Assembly (NCBI GenBank): GCA_036381595.1
Contig: DASVCN010000023.1
Span: 62,001 to 126,000, forward strand
DNA: 64,000 nucleotides
Direction of reading: 5' to 3'
Source of the DNA: Trueperaceae bacterium
Lineage (GTDB): Bacteria; Deinococcota; Deinococci; Deinococcales; Trueperaceae
Below the pieces are notes generated by a model that worked only from the letters and a program-made list of their open reading frames with translations, had not been told where the DNA came from and did not search any database. This document shows positions 1-8,651 of this stretch, piece by piece; the first letter of the stretch is position 1; each line of letters starts with the position of its first letter. The translations under genes were made by a program, and so were the position numbers.

Positions 1-1188
1 GAGCCCCGTGATGTCGGTGAGTTGCTCGATGCTCAGCGCGTCGAACTCCTCCTTGGTGTACTGATCCGGCACATCGGTCATGTCCGGTTCCCCCACCAGT
101 TCGAAGCTGACCAGCGTCCTCGCGTGGCCGCCGTAGTCCTGGTACTGCCTCACCGAGGTGACCTGCACCAGTCGACGAACCTTCTCTCCGCCCTGATCGT
201 CGTGGCCTGCCGTCTCGGCGTCCACGCAGCGACCTTCGAAGATCAGAGATCGCTCGTTCCGGGCTGCCTCCTCGAGCACCGTCAGGTCGATCCCGGGATC
301 CTCGGGGAACCAGCTGCCCTGGGTGCTCACCGGTTCGTCTCCGCCCCCGAAGAGGATGGTGAGGACGCCGCGGCCCGGGATGCCGCCTAGCTTCGCGGGT
401 GACGTCTCTGCTGGGGTCACGATGTTGTCATCCTTCTGCACCGAGATTCCCTCCCTCGCCGCTCGCGGTATGTGGGCGCCCGGATCGCCTCGCTCCGAGC
501 CGTCCCGCTCCGCGACGGTGCGTGGCGCCTGGTCCCGCTCCGCGCCACGGCGATACGACGCGTCCGACCGCCCGTCCGTCGCCATCCGGGCGGTCGAGCC
601 CCCGGCCACGTAGCCGCTGGTAGTCGTCTCGTCAACCTGCGCCGGCGGCACTCGCTCCGTCCGACGGTCCTCCTCGCCCTCCTCGACCCGCAGCAACAGG
701 GCAGGGATCGAGAGGTGATCGAGGGCTCGTCTCGCGACACTGCCATGCAGCAGCCGGTCGAAGCCCTTGCGATGATGCGTAGCCATCGCCACCAGGTCGA
801 CCCCCTGTTCCTCTGCGAAACCGACTATCGCGTTGGCCGGCTCGCCGAAGTGAACCGCCGCGCTCACCTCGTAGCCGTGCGCCTCGAACAGTCTGACCTC
901 GTCCTGAAGGTCGCTCTCCAGCATCTGCCGGAACTCCTCGAGGCGCTCCTCGTCGTAGAGCGGGTGGAGCGTCGCCCCGGGCATCTCGTAGCCGTACATA
1001 TAGAGACGGTAGTCGGGCCCCACCGTCGCCGGATCGTAGGCAGCGGTCCCGGGATCGACCGGCACCCTCGCAACGTGGAGCAGCCTGATGGTCCAGGCGT
1101 CGGGAGAGAAGAGCTTGGTGATCTGAGGCTCTATCGTTCGGCTGAATTCTGTTCCGTCCATCGGGACCAGCAGCTGTAGCTTGGCCAT
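1..1188 (-). CDS. Universal stress protein (UspA family) with long C-terminal extension, 3' end cut by window edge
   Basis: The open frame runs uninterrupted from ATG 1188 to the left edge (396 codons visible, no stop). Residues 1 to about 170 form a UspA domain: beta1 starts LQLLVPMDGTEFS, and the ATP-binding signature near residues 137-157 reads ATHHRKGFDRLLHGSVA followed by the usual IPALLLR strand. Usp proteins are usually 140-160 residues or tandem duplicates. Here about 225 further residues follow: a charged linker, then a segment with GRGVLTILFGGG and VSFELVGEPD that I do not recognise and that is not a second Usp domain. It is presumably cytoplasmic. The stress-response role is by family only; the tail is of unknown function. 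Confidence 0.85.
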   Translation of the reverse strand, partial: MAKLQLLVPMDGTEFSRTIEPQITKLFSPDAWTIRLLHVARVPVDPGTAAYDPATVGPDYRLYMYGYEMPGATLHPLYDEERLEEFRQMLESDLQDEVRLFEAHGYEVSAAVHFGEPANAIVGFAEEQGVDLVAMATHHRKGFDRLLHGSVARRALDHLSIPALLLRVEEGEEDRRTERVPPAQVDETTTSGYVAGGSTARMATDGRSDASYRRGAERDQAPRTVAERDGSERGDPGAHIPRAAREGISVQKDDNIVTPAETSPAKLGGIPGRGVLTILFGGGDEPVSTQGSWFPEDPGIDLTVLEEAARNERSLIFEGRCVDAETAGHDDQGGEKVRRLVQVTSVRQYQDYGGHARTLVSFELVGEPDMTDVPDQYTKEEFDALSIEQLTDITGL

Positions 1189-1312
1189 GACGACACCCCC
1201 TGGTTCGTACTTCGGTCGTGGCGCATCTTAGGCAAGGAGGGCCGGTGCGACTAGGGGCCCGTCCACACAAACTGCCTTCCTGCGGCAATATCCTTTGCCC
1301 GGGAGGTGCTGG

Positions 1313-1687
1313 ATGACTCACGAGCAGTTCATAGGACTGGTTCAGAACCGCGGCCATCTGGATTCTCGCGACGACGTGGAACGGGCTACCCGTGCGACCC
1401 TGGAAACGCTCGCCGAACGACTCGCGGGAGGGGAGGCGGACGATCTTGCAGCCCAATTGCCCCGCGAGATCGGCGAATACCTCCGTCATGAAGGGCAGAA
1501 GTTCGAACGGCTCGAGCTCGCTCAGTTCTACGAGCGGGTGAGCGAACGCGAGGGGAGCGAGCTGTCCGACGCGGTGCATCATGCCAAGTCGGTGGTGAGC
1601 GTGCTGCGAGAGGCGGTCAGTCCGGGGGAGTTCGCCGACATCGAACAGCAGTTGCCCGAGGAGTACAGGCCGTTGCTGGAGGCCTAG
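1313..1687 (+). CDS. DUF2267-family protein
   Basis: A 124-residue acidic, helical protein with the DUF2267 pattern: MTHEQFIGLVQNR at the N-terminus, then ERATRATLETLAERL, LAAQLPREIGEYL and, near the C-terminus, a second similar half ending in QLPEEYRPLLEA. No signal peptide or membrane segment is visible. ATG 1313 is chosen because GGGAGG (1301-1306) lies at ideal spacing; an in-frame TTG at 1295 would overlap that ribosome-binding site. The gene diverges from the Usp gene, and DUF2267 genes are often found near stress genes, but the biochemical role is unknown. Confidence 0.85.
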   Translation: MTHEQFIGLVQNRGHLDSRDDVERATRATLETLAERLAGGEADDLAAQLPREIGEYLRHEGQKFERLELAQFYERVSEREGSELSDAVHHAKSVVSVLREAVSPGEFADIEQQLPEEYRPLLEA

Positions 1688-1794
1688 AGTCGTCCGGTCG
1701 AGTTCGCGGCGGACCCGCCGGTCGCGCTTCGCGCCGCGACGCTTCTGGCTAACGGTGCTCGAAGGCGAAGCGCGCCCTGCAATACGGTGCGGGA

Positions 1795-2424
1795 TCACTC
1801 GTCCCAGCCGCCGAACATCAGCAGTTGGCGGACGCGCTCCAGCTTCGTCGTCGAGTTGGCGGTGAGCGGAACGACCCCGTCGACGGCGCCGGCGATCCGT
1901 TCGAGGGTGTCGATGCCGGTCGGCCCGTGGGCTTCGATCTCGACCTCGGTGAAGCCGACGGTGCGCTCCGCGTGCGGAGTGCGTGCGGTGACGCTGTCGA
2001 AGGCGAGCACAGCAGCCGGTCTGCCCGCTTCGAGCACCGCGTAGCGGACCCTTTCGGTCTCGATGATCGTGTGGGTCTGGACCATGCCCGGTGCGGTGAT
2101 GGTCTCTATCCTGTCGAGGATCGGCCTGGGCCACTCGCGGCCCTCCATCGGCAGTTCGATCTCCTCGCGCTCGTGCAGCGCACCCTCTACCCGCCCGCGA
2201 GTCTTGAGCGTGGCCACGACCTCCCCATCGGTCATCCGGCGCCTCAGGGCGAGTCCGGCCCGCGAGAGGCTCAGCCTGGCGTCGTCGAAGTAGCGGTCCT
2301 TGTTGTACACACGGGCCGCCGGACCGAGGTCGAAGCCGGCGGCAGCGAGCGACCGCTCCAGCTCGGCCGCGTTGGGCTCACCTTCGAGCTGCGTCGAGAA
2401 CTTCAGTTCCCGTTCGTTGACCAC
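1795..2424 (-). CDS. CYTH-domain phosphohydrolase (triphosphate tunnel metalloenzyme)
   Basis: A 209-residue protein with the CYTH signature ExExK near the N-terminus (ERELKF). Charged tunnel strands follow: RYFDDARLSLSRAGLALRRR, VATLKTRG, REEIELP and FTEVEIEAHG, with the conserved alternation of Arg/Lys and Glu. Family members bind inorganic triphosphate, thiamine triphosphate or ATP through a metal-lined tunnel; some are adenylate cyclases. The substrate cannot be told from sequence. It is cytoplasmic and stands alone between the DUF2267 gene (convergent) and the upstream glycosyltransferase. The fold is confident, the reaction is not. Confidence 0.85.
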   Translation of the reverse strand: MVNERELKFSTQLEGEPNAAELERSLAAAGFDLGPAARVYNKDRYFDDARLSLSRAGLALRRRMTDGEVVATLKTRGRVEGALHEREEIELPMEGREWPRPILDRIETITAPGMVQTHTIIETERVRYAVLEAGRPAAVLAFDSVTARTPHAERTVGFTEVEIEAHGPTGIDTLERIAGAVDGVVPLTANSTTKLERVRQLLMFGGWDE

Positions 2425-2520
2425 CGGTCGAGCATAGCAGCGGAGTGTCCGGTTCGGCGGCTTGCGCCGGGTGGGAGGACGCTCGTTCGGGGATGTCGGC
2501 CAACGAGCAGAAGGCCGGCC

Positions 2521-4029
2521 TCAACCCCTCTCGGGCCGCAGGTGGCCGGTTGGCCGCAGTCGACCGGTTTCGGGTCCGCTCAGAGAGCGGTCGGCCGGTA
2601 AGAGCGAGCGCTCGGCCGGTAAGAGGAAGCGGTCGGCGGGTGAAACGGAGCGATCGGCGGGTGAGACGGAGCGGCCAGCCGGTGAGACTGAGCGGTCCGC
2701 GGCTGAGACGGAGCGATCGGCGGGTGAGACTGAGCGGTCAGCCGGTGAGACTGAGCGAATGAGCCGCATGTAGCGCCGGACCGCGTGGCGCCTGTCGAAC
2801 CTCCGCTGCTGCACTTCCCGTGCCCTCTGTCCCATGAGGGCGCATAGTCGAGGCGATTCGCTAAGCCGTTCGATCGCCGCCACCAGTCCCTCGACGTCCT
2901 GCTGCTCCACCACGACCCCGACGCCCTCGTTCTCCACCACCCGGGCAACCTCGGCAGCCTGGTTCATCACGGCTATCACCGGCTTACCCGCCGCCAGCAG
3001 CGGGTAGAACTTGCTCGGCACGCTCAAGCCCTCGGTGCCACGTTCGAGTGTCACCAGGGACACGCTCTGTGCGTTCAGCGAGAAGTTCAGTTCGCTGCGA
3101 GGCATGTAGGGGAGCAGCGTGACGTTGTTCAGACCTCGGCCGGCGATCTGTTCCTCGATCCAACGCTTCCTCGCCCCCTTGCCGATGATCAGGAAGTGGA
3201 TCTCTTCCCGGTCTTTCAACGCCTCGGCCGCGTCGATGATCGTCTCGAAGTCGTGGAACAGGCCGAAGTTGCCGCTGTACTGGACCAGGAAGCGGCCCTC
3301 CAGCCCAGGGTGAGAGGCGAAGAAGCGGTTCTCATCGTCGGCGATGGGGAAGATCTCCTCGCCGTCCGCCCAGTTGGGGACCACCTCGATCGCGACCTCC
3401 TCGCCGGCAGTCTTGGCGCGGATGACGTTCCGCATGCACTCGCCAAGTACGACCACTCGGGTCGAGCGTTTCAACGCGAATCGGCAGACCGCGTCCCACG
3501 TCCTGTAGAGGAGGGAGCCGCGTTCGAGATGCCCGGTCACGGCCGCGATGTCGGGGTATACGTCCATGACGAGATAGATCAGCGGTACGCGGCGGATCGC
3601 AGCAACCAGGGCAGCGGCCGGAGCGAGGAACGGTGGACTGGAAGTGACCATGATGCGCTCGAGTCCGGGTCGGAGAAGCGCATTCAGGAAGATCGTCAGG
3701 GTGAGGCTCATCTCGTTGAGCAGCCTGCAGAGTACCCGTGAGCGCGGGAGGCGCAGGGAACGGACCCGGCAGATATCCACCCCCCGGTACGTTTCGCGGC
3801 GCGATTTGGACCTGCTGGCGCTGTGGACCGAGAACGAGGTCAATACCGAGACCTCCAGGCCCTGGGCGACGAGGTCCTCGGACAGTGCGGTCAGCAGCCG
3901 TCCACAGGTAGCTTCGGTCGGATAGAAGTGTTCCGAGAGCAGAAGCAGGCGGTTGCCCTCCCGCCCCCGGGCCGCCGATCCGGGAAGGGCAGCATCGAAG
4001 GGTTCCTGCACGTCGACCGCGCTCTTCAT
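2521..4029 (-). CDS. GT4 glycosyltransferase (WbuB-like) with Ser/Arg heptad-repeat tail
   Basis: A 502-residue GT-B glycosyltransferase. The N-terminal Rossmann half begins LLLLSEHFYPTEATCGRLL. The donor half carries VQYSGNFGLFHDFET, LLIIGKGARKRWIE and SVPSKFYPLLAAGKPVIAVM, the WbuB/fucosamine-transferase pattern. ATG 4029 is chosen because GGAGG lies just upstream; ATG 4065 is an alternative. The last 70 or so residues are tandem heptads of the type SVSPADR, encoded by eight 21-bp DNA repeats, and are foreign to the family. The closest relative in the window is the transferase at 23970. The promoter carries the TGTGAC half-site found throughout the polysaccharide locus, which links this isolated gene to it. 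Confidence 0.9.
   Translation of the reverse strand: MKSAVDVQEPFDAALPGSAARGREGNRLLLLSEHFYPTEATCGRLLTALSEDLVAQGLEVSVLTSFSVHSASRSKSRRETYRGVDICRVRSLRLPRSRVLCRLLNEMSLTLTIFLNALLRPGLERIMVTSSPPFLAPAAALVAAIRRVPLIYLVMDVYPDIAAVTGHLERGSLLYRTWDAVCRFALKRSTRVVVLGECMRNVIRAKTAGEEVAIEVVPNWADGEEIFPIADDENRFFASHPGLEGRFLVQYSGNFGLFHDFETIIDAAEALKDREEIHFLIIGKGARKRWIEEQIAGRGLNNVTLLPYMPRSELNFSLNAQSVSLVTLERGTEGLSVPSKFYPLLAAGKPVIAVMNQAAEVARVVENEGVGVVVEQQDVEGLVAAIERLSESPRLCALMGQRAREVQQRRFDRRHAVRRYMRLIRSVSPADRSVSPADRSVSAADRSVSPAGRSVSPADRSVSPADRFLLPAERSLLPADRSLSGPETGRLRPTGHLRPERG
2587..2754. repeat. Eight in-frame 21-bp tandem repeats (minisatellite)
   Basis: Eight consecutive units of exactly 21 bp begin at 2587, 2608, 2629, 2650, 2671, 2692, 2713 and 2734. 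On the + strand each starts GCGNTC or close to it and ends in a GTGAGAC(G/T)GA-like block. On the coding (-) strand each unit gives one heptapeptide such as SVSPADR. Units differ at only a few positions, so the array is recent or under homogenisation. Because 21 is a multiple of 3, copy number can change without a frameshift. Confidence 0.95.
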
Positions 4030-4165
4030 GTCGCCTCCGATCGAAGCGGCGCACGGGCACCCCATGGGTACTGCCCCACTCGGTCGTGCTCGTGATGGAC
4101 GACGAGTCCGCCGACGCCAGCCGCAGGCTGGTACGACGGGTAGCGTTTTCGGCTCCTACCGTCCG

Positions 4166-4207
4166 AATGTAAGCGAAGTCACAACACCGCTCTTCTCATC
4201 CGTCACA
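4166..4207 (-). promoter_or_regulatory. Predicted activator-dependent promoter of the 4029 glycosyltransferase
   Basis: On the minus strand TGTGAC (4207-4202) is followed after exactly 30 bp by TACATT (4171-4166), a TANNNT -10 box. The half-site overlaps the last codons of the DUF2243 gene. A second GTCACA lies at 4178-4183. The same arrangement recurs at other promoters in the window. Confidence 0.65.
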
Positions 4208-4630
4208 AGAGTGCGCGACCAACACCCACCCCTCGAGCAGGAGCAGCAGCCCCGACGCTATCCAGGTGGCGTCGTAGAGCCACAGGTTCTCGGCCCCCAT
4301 CCGGACCTGATGCAACTTCAGGAGTTTGTGGTCGACCGTTCCGTCGAAGAGCTGGAACCCTCCGGCGCCGGTGAGGATCCCGCCCCAGAAAGCTCGGCTG
4401 CCGGGTAGACCGGCGAGTTCGTCTCTATGTCGCCAGAGCATGAGAGCGGCCGCCAGCCAGAGCGAAGCGGTGAAGGCGTGGAACAGTCCGTCCGAGAAGA
4501 TCCGCCAGTAGGCCGTGGTGGCCGCGAAGAAGTGGTGCCATTGCAGCAGTTGATGGAAGACGATCTCGTCCACCGCTCCCATCAGCGCCACGCCCAGCAC
4601 TATCCCGATCCGGACCGCTCGCCCGTTCAT
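4196..4630 (-). CDS. DUF2243-family integral membrane protein
   Basis: A 144-residue polytopic protein with four predicted membrane segments (about residues 5-25, 45-65, 80-100 and 118-138). The conserved DUF2243 motifs are present: DEIVFHQLLQWHHF near the N-terminus, DGLFHAFT in the second helix, and FDGTVDHKLLKLHQVR before the last segment. The conserved histidines suggest metal or haem binding in the membrane, but no function is established for the family. It ends at the activator site that drives the next gene downstream on the same strand. Confidence 0.88.
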   Translation of the reverse strand: MNGRAVRIGIVLGVALMGAVDEIVFHQLLQWHHFFAATTAYWRIFSDGLFHAFTASLWLAAALMLWRHRDELAGLPGSRAFWGGILTGAGGFQLFDGTVDHKLLKLHQVRMGAENLWLYDATWIASGLLLLLEGWVLVAHSCDG

Positions 4631-4795
4631 GCCCCAATCTGAGCCGAACCGGGCCGAAGAGCAGCACCTCCCGCCCCGGCAGCGCCGCGGGCAGCCTGCT
4701 ATACTTCCTGAACATTTCGAAGTAGCGCGAGCGTTGCCCCCAGGTTCCTCAGGAAACCGGCTCGATGTGTAGTCGGCCGTGGAAAGGACCAGGAG

Positions 4796-6850
4796 ATGTC
4801 AGATACCCGGAACGTCGCGATCCTGTCCCACAGCGGGGCGGGGAAGACATCGCTGGTTGAGGCGATGCTCTACAGGGCGGGTGAAATCGAAACGCTCGGC
4901 TCGGTGGAGGAGGGCACGGCCAGCTCGGACTACACGCCCGAGGAGAAGCGCCGCAAGATCTCCATCTACAGCTCGGTCTTTCCGCTCAACTGGAAGGGAC
5001 ACCCCTTCAACCTGCTCGACACCCCGGGGTACGCCGACTTCGTCGGGGAGATTCGCGGAGCCCAGCTGGCCGCCGACGCCGCGATGATAGTGGTGTCGGC
5101 GGTTTCAGGTGTGGCGGTAGGGACCGAGCGGGTGTGGAACAGCTCCTTCGAGAGGGAACTCTCGACCCTCTTCGTCATCAACAAGATGGACCGGGAGAAC
5201 GCCGACTTCTTCCGGACGATGGCCGATATCGAGTCGAGCCTCTCGGGCAACATCGCGGCGATCCAGATCCCGATAGGGCAGGCCGAGGAGTTCCAGGGCA
5301 TCGTCGATCTCCTGAAGATGAAGGCCTACCTGTGGCCCGACGGCGAGCCGCTCGAATCGCCGATTCCCGACGAGGTCCTGGGTGTGGCTCAGGAGTACCG
5401 CGAGCGCCTGGTCGAGTCGGTCGTCGAGACCGACGACGAACTGATGATGCGCTACCTGGAGGACGCCGAGATAGGCAACGAGGCGCTCCTCGAGGCGTTC
5501 TACAGGGCGGTGAGGCGCAACGAGCTCACGCCGGTGCTGTTGACGTCGGCCACCAAGGTGATGGGCGTCTCGCTGCTGCTCGACTTCATGACCCAGGGCG
5601 TGCGGCCGGTGGAGGACCACAAGCCGCTGCCGACCCTCGAGGGCGAGCCGCCGAAGCTGGGCGTCGACGCGCCCTTCTGCGCACGGGTGTTCAAGACCAC
5701 CATCGACCCGTATCTGGGCAAGGTCTCGCTCATCAGGGTATTGGGCGGCAAGCTGCGCGCCGGCGACGCGATCTACGACAACGAGCGGGCCGAGGAGGTC
5801 AAGGTCAGCCACCTCTACGTGCCCAAGGGGAAGGACCTGATCGAGGTGAGCGAGCTCGCGGCGGGCAGCATCGGAGCCCTCACCAAGATCGATGCCCTGC
5901 ATACCGGCGACACCTTGACGATTCCTGGGTCGAGGGTTCGGCTCCAGCCGTTGCGCCTGCCTTCACCGGTGATGGCCCTCACCCTGCTGCCTCGCACCCG
6001 CGCCGATGAAGATCGGATGGGCGAAGCGCTGGGCAAGCTGCTGGAGGCCGACCAGACGCTCAAGCTCGAGCGCAACTCCGAGACCAACGAGACGGTCCTC
6101 TGGGGGATGGGCCACGTCCACCTCGAGGTCGCCATCAGGATGCTCGATGAGCGCTTCAACGCCGGGATGGATACCGCCCGGCCGCGTATCGCCTACCGGG
6201 AGACCGTGACCGGGCGGGCCGAGTCGCGCTACCGCCACAAGAAGCAGACGGGCGGCGCGGGCCAGTTCGCCGAGGTGGCGATGAGGGTCGAGCCGCTGCC
6301 CCGCGGCGCCGGCTTCGAGTTCGCGAACGAGGTGGTGGGCGGAACGATACCGTCGCAGTTCATCCCCTCCTGCGAGAAGGGGATCAGAGCCGCCCTGGAG
6401 GAGGGGCCGATGGGCGGCTACGGTGTCGTGGACGTCAAGGCGACCGTCTTCGACGGCAAGGACCACCCGGTGGACAGCAAGGACATCGCCTTCCAGATAG
6501 CCGCCTCGCACGCCTTCAAGGAGGCGATGATGAAGGCCAAGCCGGTGCTTCTCGAGCCGGTGGCGCTCTTGAAGGTGCGGGTGCCCGACCGTTACACCGG
6601 CGACGTGATCAGCGACCTTAACACCCGCCGCGGCCGCATCCAGGGGATGGACAGCGAGGGGTCGGTGAGCGTCGTGAGCGCCCACGTGCCGATGGCCGAG
6701 GTGCAGAGCTACTCACCCGACCTGCGATCGATGACCGGTGGCCGGGGCGCGTTCTCGCTCAAGCTCGACCACTACGATGTCGTGCCACAGGCGTTGGCCG
6801 AGAAGATCCTGGCGGAGAACCGGGCAGAAGCGAAGGCGAAAGCCGGCTGA
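4796..6850 (+). CDS. Elongation factor G-like translational GTPase (EF-G2 type)
   Basis: A 684-residue protein with EF-G domain order: G domain (about 1-270), domain II, III, IV and V. Motifs are G1 SHSGAGKTS (11-19), G3 DTPGYADF (about 75-82) and G4 NKMDREN. The G1 loop differs from the canonical AHVDHGKTT of housekeeping EF-G, as in the EF-G-2 paralogues of Thermus and Deinococcus and in other EF-G-like proteins. It is expected to bind GTP and the ribosome; the paralogue's physiological role is not settled. A ribosome-binding site (AAAGGA) precedes ATG 4796. It converges on the next gene with a one-base gap. Confidence 0.93.
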   Translation: MSDTRNVAILSHSGAGKTSLVEAMLYRAGEIETLGSVEEGTASSDYTPEEKRRKISIYSSVFPLNWKGHPFNLLDTPGYADFVGEIRGAQLAADAAMIVVSAVSGVAVGTERVWNSSFERELSTLFVINKMDRENADFFRTMADIESSLSGNIAAIQIPIGQAEEFQGIVDLLKMKAYLWPDGEPLESPIPDEVLGVAQEYRERLVESVVETDDELMMRYLEDAEIGNEALLEAFYRAVRRNELTPVLLTSATKVMGVSLLLDFMTQGVRPVEDHKPLPTLEGEPPKLGVDAPFCARVFKTTIDPYLGKVSLIRVLGGKLRAGDAIYDNERAEEVKVSHLYVPKGKDLIEVSELAAGSIGALTKIDALHTGDTLTIPGSRVRLQPLRLPSPVMALTLLPRTRADEDRMGEALGKLLEADQTLKLERNSETNETVLWGMGHVHLEVAIRMLDERFNAGMDTARPRIAYRETVTGRAESRYRHKKQTGGAGQFAEVAMRVEPLPRGAGFEFANEVVGGTIPSQFIPSCEKGIRAALEEGPMGGYGVVDVKATVFDGKDHPVDSKDIAFQIAASHAFKEAMMKAKPVLLEPVALLKVRVPDRYTGDVISDLNTRRGRIQGMDSEGSVSVVSAHVPMAEVQSYSPDLRSMTGGRGAFSLKLDHYDVVPQALAEKILAENRAEAKAKAG

Positions 6851-6851
6851 G

Positions 6852-7610
6852 TCAGTCACCCGCGGCCAATGCCGCTGGCGCCCGATGGAAGTAGCGGAGA
6901 GCAAAGTACTCGGCCAGCTCGCTGGCGATCTCCGCCGGGCTCCGCTCCTCGTCGTTCGTGACCACGAGGACCTCCTGGTGACCGGCGGCCTCGAGTTCGG
7001 CGAGAAGAGTTCTGGTGTGGGTCAGCGCCGCGCGCTCCCAGGGAGCGACCTCGGGGCGCAGCAGGTCGCGCGCGTTCCCGCGCATCCGCCTCCGAGCCGC
7101 GATGGTCTCATCGCTCGCCTCCACGACGATCACCAGGTCGGGAGAGGGGAGGAGCGTGGAGAGGCGCCGGGCTATCCGCCTGATGTCCTTCTGCGCGGTC
7201 TTGGCCTGCAGCTCCATGATGAGCTGGAAGACGCCCTCGTCGAAGAGATGGACGCCCCGCCCCTGGTAGGGCGTGACGGAGCGAAGCCTCAGGCGCCGGT
7301 AGCGCTTGCGGAACGTCTTCAGGTCCCTTGCCGACAGCGGCCTCCAGGCGAGGGAGGAGTAGATGAACCGCGAGCGGTCTCCCAGGGTAGTCAGGTGACG
7401 GGACAGTTTGGCCCGCACTCCGGGCGCGAAGGTGGGCACGGCCAGTAGTTCCATAGCGCGCAACTCGGCGGCCAGGAGCCTGGCGAGGGTGGATTTGCCC
7501 ACGCCGCGGGCGCCGAGCAGTTCGACGGTGAAGCCATCGGCCCCGCGCGCTGGACTCCTGCTCGACGTTTGCCTATGCGGCGAGCGGATCAGGCGTGACG
7601 AAGCCGTCAC
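6852..7610 (-). CDS. P-loop NTPase, thymidylate-kinase-like fold
   Basis: A 252-residue protein with Walker A LLGARGVGKST at about residues 31-41. A conserved LFDEGVFQLIMEL segment in the middle and PDLVIVVEAS (a Walker-B-like strand) precede an RRRMRGNARD lid-like stretch. The architecture resembles nucleoside/nucleotide kinases, but the usual dTMP-kinase DR(Y/F) motif is not evident. A close paralogue lies at 12880, sharing GxRGVGKST, LLDEGIFQLIL and RGNSRD. The GTG start at 7610 is the first available; the N-terminal 25 residues are low-complexity Ser/Arg and the true start may be later. Substrate unknown. Confidence 0.75.
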   Translation of the reverse strand: MTASSRLIRSPHRQTSSRSPARGADGFTVELLGARGVGKSTLARLLAAELRAMELLAVPTFAPGVRAKLSRHLTTLGDRSRFIYSSLAWRPLSARDLKTFRKRYRRLRLRSVTPYQGRGVHLFDEGVFQLIMELQAKTAQKDIRRIARRLSTLLPSPDLVIVVEASDETIAARRRMRGNARDLLRPEVAPWERAALTHTRTLLAELEAAGHQEVLVVTNDEERSPAEIASELAEYFALRYFHRAPAALAAGD

Positions 7611-7713
7611 TATGAGGTCGTCCTTCGAGGGTCACGCGCAAGACTCGGCACAGCGCCGGTCAACGTACTTGCTTCGTGACGGCAACCACTTGGGGTAGCC
7701 TTACTGACAGGCT

Positions 7714-8577
7714 TCAGGCCCTCACGCGCTTGAGCTGCTCGAGCACATCCTGGGCGAGCTCGCGCCCCAACTCCTCGGCCTCCGACGCTTCCCCGCTGAC
7801 CGTGCCCTGGAGGACCGGCCCCTCCTTCTGCGCCACCGCCCCGAGCAGGGTCAGCTCGCCGTCGGGAGCCACCGAGGCGAGCGCGCCAACGGACAACCCC
7901 TCCTCGCGCAGCGCCTGCTGGAAGGAGCGCTCTGCCGCGAAGCGATCGAAGCTGGGGCGGTGCTGGAGGGTGTAGGCGATCTCGAACGACATGTCATCGT
8001 CCTCCCGCACCAGTAGGCCCAGAGAGCCCTGGCCGACCGCCGGAACGAACGACTCCGGTTCGAGCAGAGCCGTGACACGGTCGCGACGCTCGAGCGCCAT
8101 CATCGTCGAGCAGGGGAGGATGAGCGCGTCGAGGTCACCCGAAGCGAGCAGGCCCAGGTCGCGGTCGATCATGCCGGAGAGCAGTTCCACGTTGAAGTCG
8201 TGACCGGAGGCCCACAGGAAGGTCCTGTCTCGTTCGCTCAGGACGCCTACACGGGTGCCGGCCGGCAGGTCGACGAGGCCGGCCCTCCCCTTGGCCACCA
8301 GAGCGCTCCTCGGCTCGAGCCGTTTCGTCACCGCAGCCAGGGCGATGCCTTCGGGAAGAGCCTCGGGAAGTCGCTCGAGGCTCACGAGAGCGATATGAAC
8401 GTTGCCCTTCTCGAGCGCGCCGAAGAGTGCCGGGAAGTCTCCGTCGGGTTGTGACGCGGGGATGGTCCGCTGGACCAGGTGCACGTCGGGCCACTCGGCG
8501 GCGAGTTCGCTCACGGCACTCCTTGCCTGAGCGAGGGCGAGGGCGCCATCGCGATTCCCCAGCACGATTCTTGCCAT
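7714..8577 (-). CDS. Degenerate hydroxymethylbilane synthase-like (HemC-fold) protein
   Basis: A 287-residue protein with the three-part HemC architecture. It begins RIVLGNRDGALALAQA, as porphobilinogen deaminases do. The middle carries FVPAVGQGSLGLLVRED, and an ERSFQQAL segment opens domain 3. However, the dipyrromethane-cofactor loop that normally reads GGCQVPIG is EEGLSVGA here, with no cysteine. The catalytic HSMKD segment is replaced by VSLERLP and the GTSSPRR loop by GVLSERDR. It therefore cannot work as a normal HMBS. ATG 8577 is chosen over an upstream GTG at 8595. It follows metK by 74 bp on the same strand. Function unknown. Confidence 0.78.
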   Translation of the reverse strand: MARIVLGNRDGALALAQARSAVSELAAEWPDVHLVQRTIPASQPDGDFPALFGALEKGNVHIALVSLERLPEALPEGIALAAVTKRLEPRSALVAKGRAGLVDLPAGTRVGVLSERDRTFLWASGHDFNVELLSGMIDRDLGLLASGDLDALILPCSTMMALERRDRVTALLEPESFVPAVGQGSLGLLVREDDDMSFEIAYTLQHRPSFDRFAAERSFQQALREEGLSVGALASVAPDGELTLLGAVAQKEGPVLQGTVSGEASEAEELGRELAQDVLEQLKRVRA

Positions 8578-8651
8578 GGCAATGTTGTAACACACCGGCT
8601 GCGCAGCGATGCTCGTGCTGCTGCGGCCTTTCGGGTCCGTGGGTTTTCTCC

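Noticed and set aside
472-2134. Long open frames on both strands overlapping the Usp and CYTH genes
   Set aside because: They are Arg/Pro/Gly-rich products of reading GC-rich DNA in the wrong frame, with no family motifs, and conflict with well-supported genes. The same holds for the many long antisense frames elsewhere, for example 17522-18175, 30705-31880 and 37874-38980.
4799-5002. Frames antisense to the EF-G2 gene
   Set aside because: Shadow frames of a strongly conserved gene.
7570-7611. AGTGAC-N30-TAGGCA near the start of the 6852-7610 gene
   Set aside because: The half-site overlaps the only usable start codon, so transcription from it would miss the start. The hexamer also lacks the terminal T.
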